Below, piece after piece: positions 55,873-64,000 of a DNA stretch of 64,000 nucleotides. The position numbers and the translations under genes are program-made. The notes below the pieces were generated by a model. That model saw nothing but the letters and a program-made list of their open reading frames with translations, ran no database searches and was not told where the DNA came from. The DNA is from UBA3951 sp050952125 (GTDB taxonomy: Bacteria; Bacillota; Sulfobacillia; Fermentithermobacillales; Fermentithermobacillaceae): NCBI GenBank assembly GCA_050952125.1, contig JBMNKK010000003.1:620001-684000 (forward strand), in the 5' to 3' direction. The first letter of the stretch is position 1, and the number at the start of each line of letters is the position of its first letter.

Positions 55873-56672
55873 ACATCTTCCGGTTTGAGATGAAGCGCAA
55901 CGCCAAGTCGTTCCTCATTTGGACGGCCTCGATACTGGTTTTCGTGCTCTGGATGTTGTCGGTGTACGAGTCGTCGTTTGCAGGCATCGGGGAGGGAATC
56001 CATGAGTTTGTGAAGCTCTTCCCCGAATCGATGAAGAAAGCCTTCGGTATCGACCGACTGGACCTAGCCACGATCACGGGCTACTTCGGAATGGAAATCC
56101 ACCTCTTCATCATACTTTTCGGGTCCATGTACGCCACTCTCCTGAGTTCCGGCCTACTCTCCAAAGAAGAGGGCGAGAAGACCGCGGAATTCCTGCTCTC
56201 ACGACCCATCACGAGAGCATCGGTGGTTACCCAAAAGCTCCTGGTATATGTAGCATACGTGACGCTGTTTGCGATCGTTATCTGGTCGGTAACCTATGTG
56301 ACCATGCTGCGCTCCGTGGCGGCCGAGTTTGACTCAAGAACTTACTGGATACTGGGCGCGATGACGTATTTGGCCATCATGTCGATCGCGTCTCTCGGAT
56401 TCCTCGGGTCGGTCTTTGTCACTCGGAGTCGCACGGTCTATTCCTCTGCGCTCGGATTAGTCCTCGGCCTCTACGCTATGCAGGTCGTTACGGACGTTTC
56501 CGACAAAGCGTCGTTCCTAAGATACGTAACCCCCTTCAAATGGGCTTTTGCAGCCGACATATTGTCCGGGGGCAAGGTCGAGCCTGTCTATGTGGCCCTC
56601 TCGCTGGGCGTGATTTGTGCATCGGTAGCAGGAGCGTTCAGAGTCTACACTAGGAAGGATATCGCTGTTTAG
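55869..56672 (+). CDS. ABC-2 type permease
   Basis: 267 aa with six membrane helices (FLIWTASILVFVLWML, LFIILFGSMYATLLSSGLL, LLVYVAYVTLFAIVIWSV, MTYLAIMSIASLGFLGSVF and others). A conserved EEGEKTAEFLLSRPITR segment between helices 2 and 3 is typical of ABC-2 permeases. The start overlaps the ATPase stop (GTGA), showing coupled translation. It forms the channel of the exporter. Substrate unknown. Confidence 0.92.
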   Translation: MNIFRFEMKRNAKSFLIWTASILVFVLWMLSVYESSFAGIGEGIHEFVKLFPESMKKAFGIDRLDLATITGYFGMEIHLFIILFGSMYATLLSSGLLSKEEGEKTAEFLLSRPITRASVVTQKLLVYVAYVTLFAIVIWSVTYVTMLRSVAAEFDSRTYWILGAMTYLAIMSIASLGFLGSVFVTRSRTVYSSALGLVLGLYAMQVVTDVSDKASFLRYVTPFKWAFAADILSGGKVEPVYVALSLGVICASVAGAFRVYTRKDIAV

Positions 56673-56683
56673 CGGGAGGTGCT

Positions 56684-57373
56684 GTGGAGATGGAGCGGAA
56701 GCGCCCCGCAGCGCGCCTTGAGGGCCGCGCACGGGCAACGCCAAACCCCCAGGAACCCCCGGAGAAACCGGGCGGAACCCGAAAGAGGATTCTGGATGCC
56801 GCCATACGGGAGTTCGCCGAAAAGGGGTATGACAATGCATCGACCAACTCTATCGTGGATGCGGCCGGCACCTCGAAGGGGCTCTTGTTCCACTACTTCG
56901 GCAGCAAGGATGCCCTATACCTGGCAGCACTCGATCACTGCATCGAGTTTCAGATAGAATACTTCCTGAAAAACTTGGGCGAACTTCCGGCGGACCTTGT
57001 GGAACGCGTCTTGACTTGGGGTGAACTCAAGGTAAAGATGCTTCTGGAAGAGCCCTTGATGTTCAAGATGGCGGTGGGAGGGATCGACGGCAATCCGAAG
57101 GGACTTAACCGGGAACTCACTGCACGGATGGCCCGTATTACTGAGCGGCTGATGCCCGCCTTCCTCTCAGGGATCGATTTCTCTTCGCTTCGTGAGGGGA
57201 TCTCGCCGCAGAAGGCGATTGAGTTCGTGTTTCTTGTGATAAACGCGGCAAGTGAGAAGTTCTTGGCAGCGACAAAGGACTCGCCTGACAGAGGGCTGTC
57301 AGCGCTTAACTCAGCACTTGAGGAGATCAAGGAATACGGAGAGTTCTTGAGAACGGGACTCTACCGTCACTGA
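56684..57373 (+). CDS. TetR/AcrR family regulator
   Basis: 229 aa from GTG at 56684 (ATG at 56690 has better spacing to GGGAGG). A basic N-terminal extension of about 30 residues precedes the HTH: RILDAAIREFAEKGYDNASTNSIVDAAGTSKGLLFHYFGSKDALY. The ligand-binding helices follow. It lies 11 bp after the permease gene and probably represses the operon through the three operators at 54772-54873, responding to an exported compound. Confidence 0.93.
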   Translation: MEMERKRPAARLEGRARATPNPQEPPEKPGGTRKRILDAAIREFAEKGYDNASTNSIVDAAGTSKGLLFHYFGSKDALYLAALDHCIEFQIEYFLKNLGELPADLVERVLTWGELKVKMLLEEPLMFKMAVGGIDGNPKGLNRELTARMARITERLMPAFLSGIDFSSLREGISPQKAIEFVFLVINAASEKFLAATKDSPDRGLSALNSALEEIKEYGEFLRTGLYRH

Positions 57374-57398
57374 CAGAACTGGCTGTTCATGGTACAAT
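57370..57398 (+). promoter_or_regulatory. Promoter of helD
   Basis: CTGACA (57370-57375), 17 bp, TACAAT (57393-57398), followed by an 85-nt leader to the GTG start. Confidence 0.65.
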
Positions 57399-57495
57399 AG
57401 AAGGAATTGGGGGCATTGCCACAACATCCCATAATTCTATCATGGAACCCCTCAAGATGTCAAGGATCAGGCTTGGAAACGAGGAGGTCCGCTGA

Positions 57496-60003
57496 GTGAC
57501 AGACCCGGACATTGACACGACAGCCAGGGCCGAGGAACAAAGGCGGCTGAAGCGAGTTCTCAAGGAAATCGAGGTACAGATAGAAGACGCTTTGGCAGAA
57601 GTCGCGAAAGACAAAGCGGTAGTAACCGGCACACAGAGCTACATTTCCGACGAGTACTACTCAGTGCCCAAGAGCTTCGCCCAACTCGTTGACTTAGCCG
57701 GCGGCATGGGCATGCTCCGGCTCGCAGGCAAGATGTACCGCTTCACGCTCGCGAGGCTAAAGCAGCTGGAGCGGCTGTCTCGCTCGGCTTACTTTGGCCG
57801 CATCGACTTTCTGGAGGCTACCCGGCGCGACCGCGCCGCTCGCCCCATCTATATCGGCGTGTCTTCTTTGATGGGTAAGGCAACCGGCGAACACCTCGTG
57901 TTTGACTGGAGGGCGCCCATCTCAAGCGTGTACTACGATTACGAGTTAGGGCGCGCCCAATATGAATCTCCGGGAGGCGTGGTTGAGGGAGAGGTCACCC
58001 TCAAACGGCACTTCAAGATACAGGGCGACGAGATCATTCTCATGTACGACAACAACCTCACCATCTTCGATGAGATTCTTCAGGATACGCTCGGAAAAGC
58101 CGCAGGCGAACGGATGAAATCGATCGTCAACACCATTCAGCGCGAGCAAAATAAGGTCATCCGGGATGAAAGCCGCGGCGTCCTGCTCGTACAGGGGTGT
58201 GCCGGAAGCGGGAAGACTTCCATAGCACTGCACAGAGCAGCTTACCTTCTGTATAAGCACCGGCAGGATATGAGCGCTGAGAACATCTTGATGATCACCC
58301 CCAACCGCATTTTCGAGGATTACACATCGACGGTATTGCCCGAACTCGGCGAAGAACCCCTGCGTCAAGTTTCGTTCGCGGATCTGGCCAGGGACGTTCT
58401 GCGCTTGAGACAAGAAGATTCGACCGCCGAGGGGGCAACCGCGCCCGAAGACCATCCTTTCCCCTCGGTAAGGCTTGAGGAGTTTGCGGATCAACTGGAA
58501 TATGTCCTGGAATTCCGAAACCGCGCTGCTAGGAACCCGGCGGAACAGCGTCTCTCTGAACCGGCATATGCGGCCCGCACAAGAGGCATTAGGCTGAAGT
58601 CTTCCTCCGCATTCGCCTGGGCGCTAAGGGCCTACGCCGACCGCATTTCGGGCGCCAACTACCGTTTCGGAGACCTTGTTTATCGGGGAAAGATCCTGGT
58701 ATCGGGCACCGAGGTCGCTTCCTTAATCGGCAAGGAATATTCCTACCTCCCTATGGTAAAGCGCATTGAGAAAGCCAAACGCAGGATGACGTGGATCCTT
58801 GATCAGGTCCAGACTGCCCGCATCGCCGAGCTCCAAGCCGAGATCGCCGCCGACCCGGATAACGCCCACCTTTTCAAGCGCGATATCAAGGAAAAGGCTG
58901 CGAGTAGAGCCTATGAAGAGCTGAAGCCCCTTCGAGAAAAGATCGTTTCATGGGCACCCGTGGACTACTTTAGCACTTACCGGCGTCTCTATGCGGAGAA
59001 AGGCCTGCTGGAGGAGGTTCTTGGCGCAGTTGCACCCGGCGATGGCGATAACCCCGGCGCATCCCGCGATTCCTTAGCAGCTATCTGCCGCGATACAGTC
59101 GAGCGGCTGGATTCAGGAGTAATCCCCTTCGAAGACGTGGCGCCTCTCGCCTACCTCAAGGGTATGCTGGAGGGCCTTGAGGAACGCCCCCAGATCCGCC
59201 ACGTCATCGTGGATGAGGCTCAAGACTACAGCGCACTGCAGTTCAGGGTGCTGCGCATGGCTTTTCCCCGGGCACTCTTCACCGTGCTGGGTGACATGAA
59301 CCAGACAATCGGGCCTGTTGAGCGGGGGAACGAAGATTACGAAGCCGCGGTCACAGGGCTTGAGGCAGGCCGCGGGACGCAGTTCGTGCGCCTTGAGAAG
59401 AGTTACCGCTCGACAAGGGAGATCACGGAGTTTACCCGTGCAATGCTCCGCGGCGGTCAACCTGTGGAAGCGATAGAACGTCCCGGAGAGCGGCCTCGAA
59501 TAATCAAATGCCGGGGTCGCGACTCGCTCGCGGAAGCCATCGCTGCCGACATCAGGCAACTGCAAAGCGAGGGATTCGGCTCAATAGCCGTCATATGCAG
59601 GACTGCGCGCGAGAGCTGGAGTGCCTTCGAAACGTTGCGCCCGCTTCTCACGCCCGTGCCTTCAGCTAACGGAGCCCCGCGCCGGACGGGAGGCATACGC
59701 CTGGTTACCAAAGAGCAGCGCAAATTCATCCGGGGCACCCTGGTGATCCCTTCATATCTAGCCAAAGGTCTGGAGTTCGAGGCGGTAATCATCTACGATG
59801 CCGGAGCCGGATCGTACAGCCATCCCGACGACAGGTTACTTCTTTACACCGCATGCACACGGGCGCTGCACAAGCTCCATATCTATCATACGGGAGAGAC
59901 TTCGCCTCTGCTGTCCGACATCGATTCCTCACTGTACGAGGCTGTTGCCTACGACAGTCTCCAGGATGGTGGGAAAGGGAGTGGGCAACGTGACGATCGG
60001 TGA
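57496..60003 (+). CDS. helD: HelD-like RNA polymerase-associated helicase (UvrD/RecB superfamily 1)
   Basis: 835 aa from GTG at 57496 after GAGGAGGTCCGCTGA. N-terminal long coiled coil (LKRVLKEIEVQIEDALAEVAKDK), conserved FDWRAPISSVYYDYELG, Walker A VQGCAGSGKTSIALHRAAYLLY near residue 235, an inserted central domain, then VIVDEAQDYSALQF (motif II), TVLGDMNQTIG and the C-terminal KGLEFEAVIIYDA and YTACTRALHKL. HelD releases stalled RNA polymerase from DNA. All motifs look intact. Confidence 0.93.
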   Translation: MTDPDIDTTARAEEQRRLKRVLKEIEVQIEDALAEVAKDKAVVTGTQSYISDEYYSVPKSFAQLVDLAGGMGMLRLAGKMYRFTLARLKQLERLSRSAYFGRIDFLEATRRDRAARPIYIGVSSLMGKATGEHLVFDWRAPISSVYYDYELGRAQYESPGGVVEGEVTLKRHFKIQGDEIILMYDNNLTIFDEILQDTLGKAAGERMKSIVNTIQREQNKVIRDESRGVLLVQGCAGSGKTSIALHRAAYLLYKHRQDMSAENILMITPNRIFEDYTSTVLPELGEEPLRQVSFADLARDVLRLRQEDSTAEGATAPEDHPFPSVRLEEFADQLEYVLEFRNRAARNPAEQRLSEPAYAARTRGIRLKSSSAFAWALRAYADRISGANYRFGDLVYRGKILVSGTEVASLIGKEYSYLPMVKRIEKAKRRMTWILDQVQTARIAELQAEIAADPDNAHLFKRDIKEKAASRAYEELKPLREKIVSWAPVDYFSTYRRLYAEKGLLEEVLGAVAPGDGDNPGASRDSLAAICRDTVERLDSGVIPFEDVAPLAYLKGMLEGLEERPQIRHVIVDEAQDYSALQFRVLRMAFPRALFTVLGDMNQTIGPVERGNEDYEAAVTGLEAGRGTQFVRLEKSYRSTREITEFTRAMLRGGQPVEAIERPGERPRIIKCRGRDSLAEAIAADIRQLQSEGFGSIAVICRTARESWSAFETLRPLLTPVPSANGAPRRTGGIRLVTKEQRKFIRGTLVIPSYLAKGLEFEAVIIYDAGAGSYSHPDDRLLLYTACTRALHKLHIYHTGETSPLLSDIDSSLYEAVAYDSLQDGGKGSGQRDDR

Positions 60004-60187
60004 AGCGCTGGCCAAGTTCTGGCCGCTCATAATCATTCAACTGGCGCTCATGGTGATTGCACTGCTCGATATCCGGAAGCGCAAGATCTTCAGGGGGCTA
60101 CCCAAAGCCGCATGGATAGTCATAGTGATAATAGGACAGACCCTGGGGCCCATCGCCTACTTCCTGTTGGGGCGGGGCGAGGAATGA
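59990..60187 (+). CDS. Small PLDc_N membrane protein (YxlE-like)
   Basis: 65 aa from GTG at 59990, overlapping the helD stop. Two membrane helices and the conserved pattern of the phospholipase-D nuclease N-terminal domain: LIIIQLALMVIALLDIRKRK...WIVIVIIGQTLGPIAYFLLGRGEE. In Bacillus the similar YxlE sits with the ABC genes yxlF and yxlG and helps restrain a sigma factor. Here too it is followed by an ABC ATPase and permease. Confidence 0.85.
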   Translation: MTIGEALAKFWPLIIIQLALMVIALLDIRKRKIFRGLPKAAWIVIVIIGQTLGPIAYFLLGRGEE

Positions 60188-60257
60188 AGCGCTTCCCAAC
60201 CGTTTCGACAGCCGTGCCGCGCTCGGTGGACCATGGAGACAATGAGGAGAGCCTGAT

Positions 60258-61214
60258 ATGGAAGCAGTTCGCGTCGAAAATCTGACCAAGTCTTTCGGTT
60301 CCCACAAGGTACTCGACCGGCTCTCCTTCCAGGTTGAGACGGGCACGATCTGCGGCTTTATCGGGCCCAACGGCTCGGGCAAGACGACTACCATCCGCAT
60401 TCTCTTGGGCCTCCTAAAGAAGGGTGGCGGCCGGGTCCAGGTGCTGGGCGAAGATGTGGAGTTCGGAAAGGAGTCCCAAGTAAAAGCCCGGATTGCGTTC
60501 CTGCAGCAAGACCCGGTCTTTCCGGAGAGGCACACCGGCCGTGAGGTTATGGATCTGGTTGCGAGGCTCTACGGGATGGAATCCTCATACGCACGCCAGC
60601 GAACGGACGAGCTCCTGAACGAATTCCACCTAGAGAAAGCGGCCAACCGGAGCGCAGCCGTATATTCAAAGGGCATGAAGCAGCGTCTCGGGCTTGCAGC
60701 CTGTTTCCTTCCCGGCCCTCAACTGCTCATTCTCGATGAGCCGGTGTCGGCACTTGACCCCGAAGGTCGAGTCGAGGTCTTCGACATCATCCGAAGAGTC
60801 AAAGGAAAGTCCACCGTGCTGTTCTCAAGTCACATTTTGGAAGACGTCGAGAGAGTGTCGGACACGCTCGTAATGATAAAGGAAGGGCAAAAGGTGCTCG
60901 AGGGCACAATCGAGGAGATATTCACACAGTACGGAGCCGAACGCTTGAGGATCGTTTTTCGCGAGGGCGATTCGGGCAGAGGGATGGACATTCTCCGAGC
61001 CATGCCCTGGGCAGAACGTGTGGTTGCCGGCAGCGAACCCGGCGAGGTCTTCGTGAACGTGCGCCAAGGTATGATGGACAGAGCGCTGGACGAGTCATTG
61101 GGAGCCCTGGTGTGCGGCGGGCTCAGGGTCACCGCGTTTGGACGATCACGCACGGACCTGGAGAGTCTGTTCCTGCACTTGAGTGCCAATTTGTGGGAGA
61201 GTGATACCCGATGA
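60258..61214 (+). CDS. ABC transporter ATP-binding protein (YxlF-like)
   Basis: 318 aa; ATG at 60258. Walker A GPNGSGKTTT near residue 38, Q-loop AFLQQDPVF, signature VYSKGMKQRLGLAACF (KGMKQR form), Walker B LLILDEPVSALDP, and switch FSSHILEDV. A regulatory C-terminal domain of about 90 residues follows. The gene overlaps the permease gene by 4 bp and follows the PLDc_N gene by 70 bp. Confidence 0.95.
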   Translation: MEAVRVENLTKSFGSHKVLDRLSFQVETGTICGFIGPNGSGKTTTIRILLGLLKKGGGRVQVLGEDVEFGKESQVKARIAFLQQDPVFPERHTGREVMDLVARLYGMESSYARQRTDELLNEFHLEKAANRSAAVYSKGMKQRLGLAACFLPGPQLLILDEPVSALDPEGRVEVFDIIRRVKGKSTVLFSSHILEDVERVSDTLVMIKEGQKVLEGTIEEIFTQYGAERLRIVFREGDSGRGMDILRAMPWAERVVAGSEPGEVFVNVRQGMMDRALDESLGALVCGGLRVTAFGRSRTDLESLFLHLSANLWESDTR

Positions 61215-61984
61215 CGGCCCTCATATCCAAGGAACTGCGGCAAACCTGGCGGTCGTTCAGACTCCCGGCTCTTATGCTCGTGCTCCTATTCCTGGCCATC
61301 ATGGACCCGCTGGTTACGATGTATATGGATGAGATTCTTGCCCGGTTTGTTGAGGGGGTAACCATCGTGTTGCCTCCTCCTTCTTCAGCGTTGGCGATAG
61401 GGCAGTTCCTTGGAGACGTGGCCGAACTGGGGATCCTGGTTGTTATCGGTATCTCCATGGGCTCGGTCGCGAGCGAAAAGGCGAACGGAGTTGCTTCGTT
61501 TGTCGTTACCCGCCCCGCCACTCGCATAGCATACGTCGCGGCCAAATACATAGTGCTGCTCGGAGGCCTGACTCTGGCCCTCGCTGCGACTACTCTAGTC
61601 GCTTCTCTCTACTCCCTGACGCTGATTGGCCCAGTAGACGTCGGGCGCGTGATCCCCGCTGCGGTGTCTGCCTGGATCTTTTCTGCGTTCATCCTAAACG
61701 CTACTTTCGCCGCATCCATGATTGCGCGAAGCTCCTTGGCGGCCGGTGGTATCGGCTTTGCAGTCTACTTCGTCACGGCAGCTGCGGGAGGACTGCTGGA
61801 CTCAACCGCGGCAGGACCGTGGCTTCCGTCCGCACTGATCTCGAACATCAATATCTTCCTTAGCGGCTCAGGCACTCTCGACGTAGCGACCCGGCTTCTT
61901 AAGCCCGGCGCGGTAGTCTTGCTCCTGAGCACTCTTTTTCTAGGGCTTGGACTGCGGTTGTTCAAACATCAGGACTTGCCCTGA
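61211..61984 (+). CDS. ABC-2 type permease (YxlG-like)
   Basis: 257 aa, six membrane helices (LPALMLVLLFLAIMDPLV, LGILVVIGISMGSVA, YIVLLGGLTLALAATTLVAS, AVVLLLSTLFLGLGL among them). The segment ASEKANGVASFVVTRPATR after helix 2 is the ABC-2 hallmark. ATGA overlap with the ATPase shows translational coupling. Substrate unknown. Confidence 0.92.
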   Translation: MTALISKELRQTWRSFRLPALMLVLLFLAIMDPLVTMYMDEILARFVEGVTIVLPPPSSALAIGQFLGDVAELGILVVIGISMGSVASEKANGVASFVVTRPATRIAYVAAKYIVLLGGLTLALAATTLVASLYSLTLIGPVDVGRVIPAAVSAWIFSAFILNATFAASMIARSSLAAGGIGFAVYFVTAAAGGLLDSTAAGPWLPSALISNINIFLSGSGTLDVATRLLKPGAVVLLLSTLFLGLGLRLFKHQDLP

Positions 61985-62056
61985 CGGCCGATTACAGCCG
62001 CGCTGTCACGACTGGACACCACTCGAGAACGTGCGGCGTGCATCGCCTCCCGAGGG

Positions 62057-62143
62057 CATATTAGAATCTAGGGTGAGCCTAGGTCGAATCTCGAGTAGCC
62101 TAGAGTGAATATCGAATGAATCTAGAATGAGCCAAAGCGGGCT
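62057..62143 (+). repeat. 11-bp tandem array upstream of OYE gene
   Basis: Units start at 62057, 62068, 62079, 62090, 62100, 62111, 62122 and 62133; all are 11 bp except one of 10 bp. Examples are CTAGGGTGAGC, CTAGAGTGAAT and CTAGAATGAGC. Same unit family as the array at 39469-39555 and again just upstream of a plus-strand start codon (about 45 bp). Confidence 0.85.
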
Positions 62144-62187
62144 CGGGTTCCCGGCTTTTCTCAGTAAGACAAACCGGAGGGGTAGCC

Positions 62188-63189
62188 ATGTCTCTTCTCT
62201 TCTCCCCAATCACCGTGGGCGGACTCACACTTCGAAACCGTGTGGTAATGCCCCCTATGGCAACTGCTATCGAAGGCCCAGGAGGATCCCGTGAGGATAC
62301 CGGCATGCCCAGCGATGCGACCGTAGCATACTACACCGAACGCGCCCAGAAGCAGGTTGGCATGATCATCGTGGAACACACATACGTGACCAGGCGTGGG
62401 AAAGCGCATAAAGGCCAGCTGGGTTTGGATACAGATGAAGCGATCCCTGCGTTCAAGCGCCTGGCGCACGCCATCAGGACTCGCGGAGCCGTGGCGGCCG
62501 TCCAACTGAATCACGTTGGCGCGTCAGCAAACCCCGACATCACGGGCGGCGAGCCGTTGGGACCGTCCGACAGGCCAAATCCGAGGTCCGATAGAAAGCC
62601 GAGAGGGATGACAAAGGAGGAAGTCCACGAAGTCCAGGACCTCTTCGCTGCCGCAGCAAAGAGGGTTCAGTTGGCGGGCTTCGATGCGGTGGAGATCCAC
62701 TCTGCCCACGGATACCTGGGCTGCCAATTTCTATCCCCCATCACCAATACCAGGACTGATGAATACGGCGGATCGCTCGAGAATCGCGCCAGATTCATAT
62801 GCGAGACCGTCGCCAAAGCCCGTCGCCAGGTAGGCGACTTCTACCCCATCTTCGTAAGGCTGGGGAGCGTTGACGGCATCGAAGGAGGTACAACACCTGA
62901 AGATGCTGCCCTCGTTGCCAAGATGCTGCAGGAAGCCGGCGCAGCGATGATAGACGTGTCGGGCGGATTTATGGGGTCGCGGCCGGCCGGAGCAGCGCCC
63001 GGCTACTTCGTGCCCGCGGCTTCGGCTGTAAAGAAGGCGGTTACGATACCGGTCATGGTCACAGGCGGGATCACCGAAGGAGGCTTCGCCGAGAAGGTAC
63101 TTCAGGACGGAGCCGCCGACCTGATAGGGATAGGCCGGGCCCTGCTTCGCGACCCGGATTGGGTGACAAAAGCAAGAGAGATTCTCTAG
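62188..63189 (+). CDS. NADH:flavin oxidoreductase, Old Yellow Enzyme family
   Basis: 333 aa; ATG at 62188 after ACCGGAGGGGTAGCC. Single TIM-barrel domain with FSPITVGGLTLRNRVVMPPMAT, QLNHVGA, GFDAVEIHSAHGYLGCQFLSPITNTRTDEYGGSLENRARF and IPVMVTGGI. FMN-dependent reduction of enones or xenobiotics. It lacks the 4Fe-4S and FAD/NAD domains of the dienoyl-CoA reductase subgroup. Flanked by a repeat array on each side. Confidence 0.93.
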   Translation: MSLLFSPITVGGLTLRNRVVMPPMATAIEGPGGSREDTGMPSDATVAYYTERAQKQVGMIIVEHTYVTRRGKAHKGQLGLDTDEAIPAFKRLAHAIRTRGAVAAVQLNHVGASANPDITGGEPLGPSDRPNPRSDRKPRGMTKEEVHEVQDLFAAAAKRVQLAGFDAVEIHSAHGYLGCQFLSPITNTRTDEYGGSLENRARFICETVAKARRQVGDFYPIFVRLGSVDGIEGGTTPEDAALVAKMLQEAGAAMIDVSGGFMGSRPAGAAPGYFVPAASAVKKAVTIPVMVTGGITEGGFAEKVLQDGAADLIGIGRALLRDPDWVTKAREIL

Positions 63190-63199
63190 GACTACCCTG

Positions 63200-63350
63200 G
63201 TGTGCAATGGTTCGCGAGACCTGCTCACAGTGGGCAATAGTCCAGGAAACCTGCTCACATTGGGCAATAGTTCCGGAGTATCGCACATTAGAGTGCATTG
63301 CACCCTAGCGTGCAATAGTTCGTGAGACCTGCTCACAGTGTGCAACAGCT
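63200..63350. repeat. Palindromic repeat cluster related to the 52.3-kb array
   Basis: Four or five copies of about 30 bp share GTGTGCAAT and CCTGCTCACA cores separated by 12-14 bp spacers (for example AGTTCGTGAGAC). Reverse-complemented subunits of the 52.3-kb array have the same cores, so both belong to one dispersed family. The cluster starts 11 bp after the OYE stop. Confidence 0.85.
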
Positions 63351-63385
63351 CCGGCTTTCGTCGCTTAAGACTCAAATCAAAATAG

Positions 63386-63409
63386 GTAGGCTCGCCGAGG
63401 CGAGCCTAC
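63386..63409 (-). terminator. Intrinsic terminator of the right-edge M20 gene
   Basis: GTAGGCTCGCC/GGCGAGCCTAC with a 2-nt loop as read. On the minus strand it is followed by CTATTTTGATTTG. Confidence 0.75.
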
Positions 63410-63434
63410 TTCCAATTCTATCTACCCAAAATCC

Positions 63435-64000
63435 CTACTTATCGAACTGATGGAAGGGAGGCTTCATATCCGGGCTTAGGGGGCTCTTGTATCTCTTCCC
63501 GCCTAGTCTCTTAGAGTGCTCAACCTTGGCCTTCTGTATGGTCTCCGGGTCGGTCGCCAGCCGCAATCCGGCCTGAACCAAGGTCCGGGCAGCAGCGATC
63601 ATCCCAGCGTGCCCGATATGCATGCCTGACTGTGCGGTGTACTGCCAGGAGTGCCCCGGCGTTCCCAAGGCCACGCAGGCAGTCGAGAACTGCGATGTCG
63701 GCACGCACCAACTGACATCGCCGACATCCGTGGAACCCCGCATCTCAGGTGCTATCGGCGGACGTCCAAGCACTGTGTCGTTGAGCAGCTTGCCCTCGAG
63801 TTTTTCCTTCATCTCGTCGGGGAGCGTCTCGTCTTGCATGAACGCCTGGGATTGCCCCGGAGGGAACGTCTCGGCGATTTCTCTGGCAAACGCCTGGTCC
63901 TCATCTGTGAACACCGGCGGGCCGGCAACAGCCATCGCGTCGACCAATACCTCATCCAGGACTTTGTTGGGCAGTACCTCGTAGATGCCTTCGAGAAGCT
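63435..64000 (-). CDS. M20 family amidohydrolase (AbgB-like), cut by right edge
   Basis: C-terminal 188 codons of a gene whose start lies beyond 64000; the frame is open to the edge. RGSTDVGDVSWCVPTSQFSTACVALGTPGHSWQYTAQSGMHIGHAGMIAAARTL matches the C-terminal catalytic half of the aminobenzoyl-glutamate hydrolase (AbgB) branch of M20, with the DVGDVSW metal-binding segment. The enzyme hydrolyses amide bonds of folate breakdown products or similar N-acyl amino acids. Confidence 0.88.
   Translation of the reverse strand, partial: LLEGIYEVLPNKVLDEVLVDAMAVAGPPVFTDEDQAFAREIAETFPPGQSQAFMQDETLPDEMKEKLEGKLLNDTVLGRPPIAPEMRGSTDVGDVSWCVPTSQFSTACVALGTPGHSWQYTAQSGMHIGHAGMIAAARTLVQAGLRLATDPETIQKAKVEHSKRLGGKRYKSPLSPDMKPPFHQFDK

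Overview
The window is a high-GC bacterial chromosome segment, most likely from an anaerobic or microaerophilic member of the Bacillota (clostridial or Limnochordia-like). Grounds are a surface protein ending in three SLH domains, strong AGGAGG-type ribosome sites with many GTG/TTG starts, and Bacillota-flavoured families (YtpB/DUF2600 terpene synthase, yxlEFG-like ABC set, FabK, HelD). No rRNA or tRNA gene was recognised.

Left end (1-13 kb): a CRISPR array of 30 intact 37-bp repeats runs off the left edge. It is followed by a minus-strand type I-A-like cas operon reading cas1-cas2-cas4-csa1-cas3-cas8 candidate-cas7-cas5-cas6 toward the array. Between cas6 and the array lies a degenerate repeat/spacer/repeat element that resembles crRNA-like regulatory or antitoxin RNAs (CreA/CreR type).

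Middle left (13-25 kb): a Dph6-like ATPase; a frameshifted N-acyl-D-amino-acid deacylase beside four genes of a conserved but uncharacterised membrane cluster (one DUF6754-like); methionine salvage (mtnA-mtnK) with an M20 amidohydrolase; a CPBP protease; and a VanX-like lipoprotein. At 25-31 kb sits a 5.3-kb multi-beta-helix S-layer protein gene. It carries an amber codon just after its signal peptide and a structured leader with an intrinsic terminator, suggesting attenuation.

Middle (31-49 kb): hemerythrin, CapA-like protein, uridine kinase, then an AroM/DUF1177/DUF917 cluster interrupted by a self-contained unit (winged-helix/nuclease-like gene with iteron-like repeats). Next come SOD, FabK, SPFH/NfeD, a DUF2600 terpene synthase divergent from a radical SAM protein, and a sensorless chemoreceptor.

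Right part (48-64 kb): an orphan beta-class DNA methyltransferase, SIMPL protein, YigZ, GNAT protein and metG. Then follow an ABC exporter/TetR operon with three phased operators, HelD, a yxlEFG-like PLDc_N/ABC/permease set, an OYE-family oxidoreductase and the edge of an M20 peptidase.

Cross-cutting themes: several short tandem-repeat families sit at the edges of plus-strand genes. They include 11-bp CTAGAAtGAAt arrays at two loci, a 108-bp palindrome-rich array with a relative 11 kb away, and a 35-bp array. At least four genes carry single-base frameshifts and one an amber codon, pointing either to gene decay or to residual sequence errors.
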